Part shown: positions 25,079-31,105 of the stretch, piece by piece
How the letters are laid out: the number at the start of each line of letters is the position of its first letter
How positions within the stretch are numbered: the stretch's first letter is position 1
Assembly (NCBI GenBank): GCA_017455495.1
Contig: JAFTAR010000166.1
Location: 1-36,364 of the forward strand
Source of the DNA: Prevotella sp.
Lineage (GTDB): Bacteria > Bacteroidota > Bacteroidia > Bacteroidales > Bacteroidaceae
Direction: 5' to 3'
DNA length: 36,364 bases
Notes under the pieces: model-generated
The model's input: the letters and a program-made list of their open reading frames with translations, nothing else
What the model was told of the DNA's origin: nothing
The model's database searches: none
Made by a program: the position numbers and the translations under genes

Positions 25079-26433
25079 TGATAAAAGAAGTGAAGACTGG
25101 CTTGTCGGCATTGCGGAGAGTGCGTGCCGTATGGCTCTTATCATTTATCATTTGTCATTTATCGTTTAGCCCCGCAGGGGCGCAACCCGCAGGGGTGCAG
25201 ACCTCCGACTCTCTTATTGTCAGGCAGTTAGAGGACTTTGGCATACACTTCACCGGCGACAACAGCGTGACGATGCTCATGTCGGGCCAGCAGAAGTTCG
25301 ACGACCTCTTCCACACCATCCGGCAGGCCCGCCACAGCATTCACTTGGAGTACTTCAACTTCCGCAACGACTCCATAGCCTCGCTGCTGTTCGACCTGCT
25401 CCGCGAGAAGCGGCGCGAGGGAGTCACGGTGCGTGCCCTCTTTGATGCCTTCGGCAACGACTCCAACAACCAGCCCCTGCGCCGCTACCACCTTGACAGC
25501 CTCTGGCGCGACAGTGTTGAGATCTACGAGTTCGACCCCATCCGCTTTCCCTGGGTAAACCACATCTGGCCTCGCGACCACCGCAAGATTGTGGTCATCG
25601 ACGGCTGCGTGGGCTATACCGGCGGCATGAACGTGGCCGACTACTATATCAAGGGCACCGACCAGGTGGGGGCCTGGCGCGACATGCACTGCCGCATTGA
25701 GGGCAGCGCCGTCAACGACCTGCAGCGCATCTTCTTTGCCGCCTGGCACAAGGTGACGGGCGAGAGCCTCAGCGGGCAGGAGTATTTCCGTGGGGGACAG
25801 ACAGCGCCGTACTTCACCTTTGCCAAGCCCGACACAATGGCTACGGCGGGCAACAAAAAGGTGGCAATAGTGAACCGCGAGCCGGGGCGGCAGCTCACTG
25901 CCGACGGTCAGCTGCTGGGCTGCAACAGCGCCGTGCGCCACTTCTATGTCAGCGCCATAGACGATGCCCGCGACTCCATACGCATCATAAATCCCTATTT
26001 CACCCTTACGCCCTCGGTGAGCCGCGCCCTGAAGAGGGCCATCAGGCGGGGTGTGAAGGTGGAGCTGATGATTTCTGCCAAGAGCGACATCCCGCTCACG
26101 CCCGACTGCGCCTTCTACCAGATGCACCGCATGATGAAGCACGGGGCCCACGTGTGGCTCTACCAGGGCGGCTTCCACCACTCAAAGATAATGATGATTG
26201 ACGGCCGCTTCTGCACCGTGGGCAGCACCAACCTTGATGCCCGCTCCCTGCGCTTCGACTACGAGGAGAATGCTGTCATCGTTGACCGCCCCACCACGCT
26301 TCAGCTTGACAGCATGTTTGATGCCGACAAGCAGCAGAGCACCTACCTCACACCACAGACCTGGGACGAGTTCCGCACTCCCTGGCAGAAGTTCCGGGGC
26401 TGGCTGGCCCACCTGCTGAGGCCCTTCCTGTAA
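25078..26433 (+). CDS. Phospholipase D-fold protein, cardiolipin-synthase-like, with signal peptide
   Basis: This 451-residue protein has both HKD motifs of the phospholipase D superfamily: H168-R-K170-x4-D175 (RDHRKIVVIDGCVGYTGGMN) and H368-S-K370-x4-D375 (HHSKIMMIDGRFCTVGSTNLDARS). Order and spacing match bacterial cardiolipin synthases, which join two phosphatidylglycerols. The two N-terminal membrane helices of classical enzymes are replaced by one signal-peptide-like segment (AVWLLSFIICHLSFSPAGAQ), so the enzyme may lie in the periplasm. The ATG overlaps the regulator stop (TAATG, 25076-25080), implying coupled translation. The frame is open further upstream (to 24934) but that part is inside the regulator gene. 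The signal peptide region is encoded by a 7-bp-period repeat. Confidence 0.88.
   Translation: MIKEVKTGLSALRRVRAVWLLSFIICHLSFSPAGAQPAGVQTSDSLIVRQLEDFGIHFTGDNSVTMLMSGQQKFDDLFHTIRQARHSIHLEYFNFRNDSIASLLFDLLREKRREGVTVRALFDAFGNDSNNQPLRRYHLDSLWRDSVEIYEFDPIRFPWVNHIWPRDHRKIVVIDGCVGYTGGMNVADYYIKGTDQVGAWRDMHCRIEGSAVNDLQRIFFAAWHKVTGESLSGQEYFRGGQTAPYFTFAKPDTMATAGNKKVAIVNREPGRQLTADGQLLGCNSAVRHFYVSAIDDARDSIRIINPYFTLTPSVSRALKRAIRRGVKVELMISAKSDIPLTPDCAFYQMHRMMKHGAHVWLYQGGFHHSKIMMIDGRFCTVGSTNLDARSLRFDYEENAVIVDRPTTLQLDSMFDADKQQSTYLTPQTWDEFRTPWQKFRGWLAHLLRPFL
25141..25200. repeat. Heptamer array and GC-rich palindromes inside a signal-peptide coding region
   Basis: Four tandem heptamers of the type TCATTTA (25141-25168) are followed by CCCCGCAGGGG (25170-25180) and a second CCCGCAGGGG (25186-25195). 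The layout, AT-rich heptamers plus a GC palindrome, parallels the repeats at 1-166 and 6435-6503. A diverged heptamer run in the same reading frame lies at 6543-6570. Confidence 0.7.
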
Positions 26434-26447
26434 GAGACTTCAAGGCA

Positions 26448-27230
26448 TTACAGCCAGTAAGCCTCAAACTTGTGAGTGACACGCTGCTCCAAGGGAGGCA
26501 ACTGCATGTAGTCGCCGTAGGTATGTTCTAAGTAATCCTTGTAGCCTGCCATTGTCTTGTAGGTCCTTCCCTCAAACGAAATATCTACAGCAGAGGCGAT
26601 GTCCTCTGCCGGGAAGCAGCCCTTCAGGCCCGGCCCCGCCTCTGTCATGTTGCATACAGTATGTGTTGGTTCTGCCAGCACTATAAGTTTCCTTATCTTC
26701 CGTTCCAACTGCTTCACGGTCACAGGCCAGTGCTTGTATGCGAAATAAGCCAGGCGCGACTGCAGCGGGTTGCTGACGGAAATCTTGCACCGGCGAATCT
26801 TATAAAGCAGTTTCTTCTTCTTAAATACCCGCCGCCGTTCCTCTGGGTCGTCGCTTACATAGTCAACGGGAAACACGTCGATATATACACCTATTTCGTA
26901 GCCCTGAGTCTCTGTCTCCACCATGCGGGTACGCTTGTCAACAACCTTCGCAAAGGTATAATAGTAATGAGGCTCACTTGAGGGGTTGATGACGCGATAA
27001 ATGCTCTTGTCATCAGTGTATTCGTTTAGGAACCGCTCATAGTCCTTACGCGGCATGTATATGTCGACATCGTCATCCCACGGTATGTAGCCGCCGTGGC
27101 GCACGGCACCTATAAGCGTTCCACTGCTCAGGAAATAGCACAGGCCGTGGGCCTGGCAGAAAGCGTGCACGCTGTCAAGAATGTCCATCTGGAGCCGGCG
27201 CAGCTCTTGTATGTCTGTAATTTGTCTCAT
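26448..27230 (-). CDS. LicD-family phosphotransferase
   Basis: This 260-residue cytoplasmic protein belongs to the LicD/nucleotidyltransferase-fold family, which transfers phosphocholine or similar groups to surface glycans. The signature is clear: residues 33-57 include FLSSGTLIGAVRHGGYIPWDDDVDI with the metal-binding WDDDVD at 51-56, followed by MPRKDYERF, and YIDVFPVDYVSDD further on. The C-terminal GYKDYLEHTYGDYMQLPP is typical of the family. The ATG at 27230 is preferred to one at 27269 because the promoter (-7 box 27238-27246) would lie within the longer frame. It is divergent from the flippase gene, and its neighbours are glycan-assembly genes. Choline-use genes (licA-licC) are not in the window, so the donor is uncertain. 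Confidence 0.88.
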   Translation of the reverse strand: MRQITDIQELRRLQMDILDSVHAFCQAHGLCYFLSSGTLIGAVRHGGYIPWDDDVDIYMPRKDYERFLNEYTDDKSIYRVINPSSEPHYYYTFAKVVDKRTRMVETETQGYEIGVYIDVFPVDYVSDDPEERRRVFKKKKLLYKIRRCKISVSNPLQSRLAYFAYKHWPVTVKQLERKIRKLIVLAEPTHTVCNMTEAGPGLKGCFPAEDIASAVDISFEGRTYKTMAGYKDYLEHTYGDYMQLPPLEQRVTHKFEAYWL

Positions 27231-27237
27231 CGCGAAT

Positions 27238-27269
27238 GCAAAAGTACTTAAAATCTTTTGAACTTCCAA
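27238..27269 (-). promoter_or_regulatory. Promoter of the LicD-like gene
   Basis: On the minus strand, TTG (27267-27269) and the -7 box TACTTTTGC (27238-27246) are 20 bp apart. The predicted start site is near 27231-27233, at or within a few bases of the ATG (27230). Confidence 0.65.
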
Positions 27270-27288
27270 TTATTTGTGCTACTTTTGC
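27257..27288 (+). promoter_or_regulatory. Promoter of the flippase gene
   Basis: TTTG (27257-27260) and TACTTTTGC (27280-27288) have a 19-bp spacer, an ideal match. The -33 region overlaps that of the divergent LicD promoter. The start site near 27294 is only about 4 nt before the ATG at 27298. Confidence 0.75.
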
Positions 27289-27297
27289 ATAACAATT

Positions 27298-28746
27298 ATG
27301 GAGAACCTAAAGGAAAAGACCGCCCGCAGCATTGCCTGGGGAGCAGTGAACAACGGAGCCACACAGGTGCTGAACCTTGTATTCGGTATCGTGCTGGCGC
27401 GCCAGTTGTCTGAAACCGACTACGGTCTGGTGGCTCTTCTCACCATCTTCACCGCCCTGGCCGGGTGCATACAGGCAGCGGGGTTCTCACAGGCCCTGGC
27501 AAACCTGCGCCCTCCAACCCATAGCGACTATAACGCCGTTTTCTGGTTCAACGTCATGGCAGGTGTCTCCATGTATATATTGCTGTTCTTCTCAGCCCCC
27601 CTCATTGCCGGTTTCTTCCGCCAGCCTGAGCTTACCGCCGTTTCACGCCTGGTGTTCCTCACCATTCCGATATCAGCCATGGGTATAGTGCCCAACGCCA
27701 AGCTGTGGATAGAGATGCGCAACCGCGAAATGGCCATCACTGCCATCATTTCTCTTCTGTTTTCAGGAGCCACCGGCATCTGGCTTGCCTACCACGGCTA
27801 TGCCTACTGGAGTCTGGCGTGGCAGCAGGTGGTGTTCATCAGCGTGGGCAATGTGCTGCGCTATTTCTTCACCCGCTGGCATCCCACTTTCCCCATAGAC
27901 CTCAGCCCCATACGCAAAATGCTTGGATTCTCGTCGAAGATGCTGCTCACCAACATGCTCACTGTGGCGAGCCAGAACGTGCAGACTTTCATCTTCGGCC
28001 GTCTGCTGCCTATCGGCGTTGTGGGGCAGTTCAACCAGGCCAACAAGTGGAACACCATGGGTCACTCGTTCATTTCGGGCACTATGGCTCAGGTGGCCCA
28101 GCCCGTGCTGACAAATGTTGGTGATGATGACAATCGCCGCCTTCTTGTGCTACGCAAGATGCTGCGCTTCACGGCCTTCGTGTCGTTCCCCCTGATGCTG
28201 GGCCTGGCCTTAGTGGCCCGCGAGTTCATTGTCATCACCATCAGCGACAAATGGCTGCCTTGTGTGCCGCTGCTACAGATTCTGTGCATAGGAGGAGCCT
28301 TCGTGCCGCTGCAGGTGTTGATGCAGAACTATATCATCAGCCGTGGGCGCAGCGACATTCACCTATACCTTGTTAGCCTGCAGATTGTGCTACAGGTGCT
28401 GCTGACATTGTCTCTGGCACCACTGGGCATAACTGCCATGGTGACAGCCTTCTCAGCACTCAACGTTGTTTTCCTTGCTGTTTGGTATGCAGCCCTGCGC
28501 CGCTTGCAGCCCCTGAAGCTGACAGACCTGCTTCGCGACATTGTGCCGTTTCTTGCTGTGGCAGCAGCGGTAATGGCTGCCACTTGCTATGCTACCGGAT
28601 GGATAGAGAGTCTGTGGCCGCTACTCATTGCCAGGATTCTTCTTGCCGCCATCCTCTATTTCATTGCAATGCACCTGCTCCACGCTGCCATCATGAAAGA
28701 GTGCCTACAATTTATCTTCAATAAAGATGGACGGCAAAAAACGTGA
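27298..28746 (+). CDS. Oligosaccharide flippase, lipopolysaccharide biosynthesis (Wzx/MOP family)
   Basis: This 482-residue inner-membrane protein has about 12-14 hydrophobic helices. It should flip lipid-linked repeat units of a surface polysaccharide to the periplasmic face. The N-terminus (LKEKTARSIAWGAVNNGATQVLNLVFGIVLARQLSETDYGLVALLTIF) is the classic start of the WzxC-like MOP branch, and FGRLLPIGVVGQFNQANKW with the C-terminal PLLQILCIGGAFVPLQVLMQNYIISRGRSD also fit. A longer start at 27274 would cover the promoter and is rejected. The stop lies just before the GT2 gene; an alternative GTG start of that gene (28743) would overlap it. No Wzy polymerase is visible nearby. Confidence 0.92.
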   Translation: MENLKEKTARSIAWGAVNNGATQVLNLVFGIVLARQLSETDYGLVALLTIFTALAGCIQAAGFSQALANLRPPTHSDYNAVFWFNVMAGVSMYILLFFSAPLIAGFFRQPELTAVSRLVFLTIPISAMGIVPNAKLWIEMRNREMAITAIISLLFSGATGIWLAYHGYAYWSLAWQQVVFISVGNVLRYFFTRWHPTFPIDLSPIRKMLGFSSKMLLTNMLTVASQNVQTFIFGRLLPIGVVGQFNQANKWNTMGHSFISGTMAQVAQPVLTNVGDDDNRRLLVLRKMLRFTAFVSFPLMLGLALVAREFIVITISDKWLPCVPLLQILCIGGAFVPLQVLMQNYIISRGRSDIHLYLVSLQIVLQVLLTLSLAPLGITAMVTAFSALNVVFLAVWYAALRRLQPLKLTDLLRDIVPFLAVAAAVMAATCYATGWIESLWPLLIARILLAAILYFIAMHLLHAAIMKECLQFIFNKDGRQKT

Positions 28747-28784
28747 GGAGAAGAAACTGTTTGACGACAATGCTTAGACGAACA

Positions 28785-29750
28785 ATGAAGGTATCGATAT
28801 TAGTGCCGGTCTACGGCGTTGAGAAGTTTATAGAGGAGTGCGCCGTGTCGCTCTTCGGACAGACGTGGCAGGACTTAGAGTACATCTTTGTTGACGACTG
28901 CTCGCCTGATGACAGCATCGCAAAGCTGCGTGAAGTCCTTCAGCGCTACCCGGACAGGGCAGCCCAGGTACGCATCATACGCCACGACCGCAATCGTGGT
29001 TCCGGTGCTGCCCGCGCCACATTGCTTCAGGCCGCCACAGGCGACTTTGTGGTCTTTGCCGACAGTGATGACATCATGGAAACCAACGCCGTGGAACTGT
29101 TGTGCCAGTGCCAGCAGCAGTCGGGAGCCGACATTGTGACAGGGGCCTTCGTGCGCCTCTTTGCCGACGGCAGTCATGGACAGCCAGTGCTACCCTGGAC
29201 CGGCAGCAAGGAAGACATGCTGAGGCTTATGCTGGTCCAAAACACTATTGAGCACCACCTGTGGGCCCGCCTCATACGCCGCAGCCTGTTTGCCGACCAC
29301 GGCATTGACTTTCAGGAGGGCATAAACATGGCCGAGGACTACTCCATGATGACTCGCCTGCTGTTTGTGGCCTCATCGCACGCGTATATTAATAATGTGG
29401 TGACCTACTACCGCGAAAACACCACCGGCACCTTTTACAACTGGCTCACACCCCGCAACATTCACTCTTTCATTGGAGCAAACAGAATTGCGGGCAACTT
29501 CCTTAAGGACCACGACCCAGAAGGCCGCTACTCCTACCCATTCCAGACAGGGCTGTTCAACGTGCGCCACAGGGCAATGCAGGTGGGGCTTAAGCCAAGG
29601 GAGATAGAGGCAGAATGCCACTTTCCCACAAAGAATTTCCTGTTCCGCCTATGCCGCATGCTGTTCTTCCACCGTCCTGTCAGATACCTTATGCGCCTGT
29701 CATATCTGGTGTTGAAGCACTTCTATGTGAAGAATGTGAAAAAGAGATAG
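28785..29750 (+). CDS. Family 2 glycosyltransferase (GT-A fold)
   Basis: In this 321-residue protein the first 100 residues are the GT-A nucleotide-sugar domain: KVSILVPVYGVEKFIEECAVSLFGQT, FVDDCSPDDS with D37/D38, NRGSGAARATLLQAATGDFVVFADSDD with the metal-binding D93-S-D95-D96. The rest (HLWARLIRRSLF, EDYSMMTRLL, YYRENTTGTFYNW) resembles transferases of capsule and LPS clusters. Acceptor and sugar are not predictable. ATG 28785 gives the standard N-terminus; ATG 28770 and GTG 28743 are in frame and possible. It is probably co-transcribed with the flippase. Its last 62 nt overlap the end of the convergent GT4 gene. Confidence 0.9.
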   Translation: MKVSILVPVYGVEKFIEECAVSLFGQTWQDLEYIFVDDCSPDDSIAKLREVLQRYPDRAAQVRIIRHDRNRGSGAARATLLQAATGDFVVFADSDDIMETNAVELLCQCQQQSGADIVTGAFVRLFADGSHGQPVLPWTGSKEDMLRLMLVQNTIEHHLWARLIRRSLFADHGIDFQEGINMAEDYSMMTRLLFVASSHAYINNVVTYYRENTTGTFYNWLTPRNIHSFIGANRIAGNFLKDHDPEGRYSYPFQTGLFNVRHRAMQVGLKPREIEAECHFPTKNFLFRLCRMLFFHRPVRYLMRLSYLVLKHFYVKNVKKR

Positions 29751-30981
29751 ACTCATAAAGTTCTGTGTACCGCCGAGCCACGCTCTGTTCAGACCATCTG
29801 TTAGCCACTTTCTTCAGACACGCCTCGCTAAGCTGCTTATTGTCGGCATCACAAAGCACAAAGCGCATGCCTTCGGCAAGGTCGGCAGCGTCTTTATATT
29901 GAGCCACATATCCAGTAACACGGTGCTCAATCATTTCAGGAATTCCCCCCACGTTGAACCCCACGCAAGGCACTCCGCAAGCCATTGCCTCCATCAGCGT
30001 GTTTGGAAGGTTCTCCTCAAGCGAAGGAAGTACAAACACATCAGCAGCACTATAAGCACAAACGATGCGCGAGGCATCGCTAATATACCCCAGCGGACAT
30101 GCCGGAAGAGCCATTTGTACTGCCATTTCCTCAGCCTGCCCCCCAAGTATTGCTATCGTTGTGTTGGTCTGCAATTCCGGGTTATTATGGGCCAGCATGC
30201 GTACAGCCTCAACAAAATAGTCAGCTCCCTTGCGGACATCTGTAACCCGCACCGAAGCAAGCAGCACCACCCGCCCCTCAACGGGCAGTCCCATCATGCG
30301 GCGGGCCTCGGCCTTGTCTTTCGGACGGAACAAGCGTGTGTCAATGGGGTTGGGAATGCTGATTATGGTCTGTCCTTTCAGCAAGGCACTCTTGCGCGAC
30401 TCGCTGGCAAGCCACTCGCTGCAGCAGACAAACGTCACCTTGCAGTCACTCAGTATCTGCTGTTTCTTACGCCACACCTTCGCAGCAAATCGGCCACCCT
30501 TTATCTGTGGACAGTCCCGGCATTCGCTATGAAACTGCTCACATTCGCGTGCATGGTGGCAGATGGCAGTAGCTGCCCACATGTCGTGCATAGTGCACAC
30601 CACCGGCTTGCCGCTTTTCAGTATCTTCCCTATCACCTTAAGGCTCAACATCCCTTGATTCACCCAGTGCAGATGAACCACATCGGCATTTTTGAATTCC
30701 TCGCTACGGGTTATGTCAAAGCCTGTGTTGGCTATTGACACCTTGAACAGGTTTTTACGGCTGAAACTGTTGTGCAGCCAAATAACCAAGCGCTCATACA
30801 GGAAATTCCACTTCAGTGACCATTTGTTGCCAACCTTGCCGACATAAAGTCCGTTGCTGAGCTTTCGGCAAACCAGCATCCTCACGCTGACTCCATTGTT
30901 GCCAAGAGCCTCTGTAAGACGGCTTGCAGCAATGGCGGCGCCACCTGTTACATCATTCGTACTAACTATCAGAACTTTCAT
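29689..30981 (-). CDS. Family 4 glycosyltransferase (GT-B fold)
   Basis: This 430-residue retaining glycosyltransferase shows an N-terminal acceptor domain with STNDVTGGAAIAASRL, ADVVHLHWVNQGMLSL and CTMHDMWAATAICHH, then ISIPNPIDTRLFRP, VRVTDVRKGADYF and the donor-binding E-x7-E region (SLEENLPNTLMEAMACGVPCVGFNVGGIPEMI). The VHLHW and MHDMW motifs are common in Bacteroides capsule GT4 enzymes. A Cys-rich stretch (CHHARECEQFHSECRDCPQ, about residues 147-165) is noteworthy and could bind a metal. It converges on the GT2 gene with overlapping ends and diverges from the arabinofuranosidase gene. Sugar specificity is unknown. Confidence 0.9.
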   Translation of the reverse strand: MKVLIVSTNDVTGGAAIAASRLTEALGNNGVSVRMLVCRKLSNGLYVGKVGNKWSLKWNFLYERLVIWLHNSFSRKNLFKVSIANTGFDITRSEEFKNADVVHLHWVNQGMLSLKVIGKILKSGKPVVCTMHDMWAATAICHHARECEQFHSECRDCPQIKGGRFAAKVWRKKQQILSDCKVTFVCCSEWLASESRKSALLKGQTIISIPNPIDTRLFRPKDKAEARRMMGLPVEGRVVLLASVRVTDVRKGADYFVEAVRMLAHNNPELQTNTTIAILGGQAEEMAVQMALPACPLGYISDASRIVCAYSAADVFVLPSLEENLPNTLMEAMACGVPCVGFNVGGIPEMIEHRVTGYVAQYKDAADLAEGMRFVLCDADNKQLSEACLKKVANRWSEQSVARRYTELYESISFSHSSHRSASTPDMTGA

Positions 30982-30988
30982 ACAATGT

Positions 30989-31020
30989 GCAAAAGTACAG
31001 CTTTTTTCTGATTCTGCAAA
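30989..31020 (-). promoter_or_regulatory. Promoter of the GT4 gene at 29689-30981
   Basis: On the minus strand, TTTG (31017-31020) and TACTTTTGC (30989-30997) are 19 bp apart, an ideal match. The predicted start site near 30984 is within a few bases of the ATG at 30981. Confidence 0.75.
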
Positions 31021-31049
31021 GCAACGGCATAACTTTTATAGCCCATATA

Positions 31050-31082
31050 TTTGGTTGTTACGCAAAAAAGGAGTATCTTTGC
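31050..31082 (+). promoter_or_regulatory. Promoter of the GH127/146 gene
   Basis: TTTG (31050-31053) and TATCTTTGC (31074-31082) have a 20-bp spacer. The start site near 31088 gives a leader of about 18 nt to ATG 31106. Confidence 0.75.
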
Positions 31083-31105
31083 GGGAAAATAACCCAAACA
31101 GCGCT

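Noticed and set aside
25141..25168. CRISPR-like array
   Set aside because: The repeat unit is 7 bp without spacers, lies within a coding region, and no cas genes are present in the window.
28743..28784. GTG or upstream ATG start for the GT2 gene
   Set aside because: It would add MRRRNCLTTMLRRT before the typical MKVSILVPVYG start; it is kept only as an alternative because ribosome sites are weak in this group.
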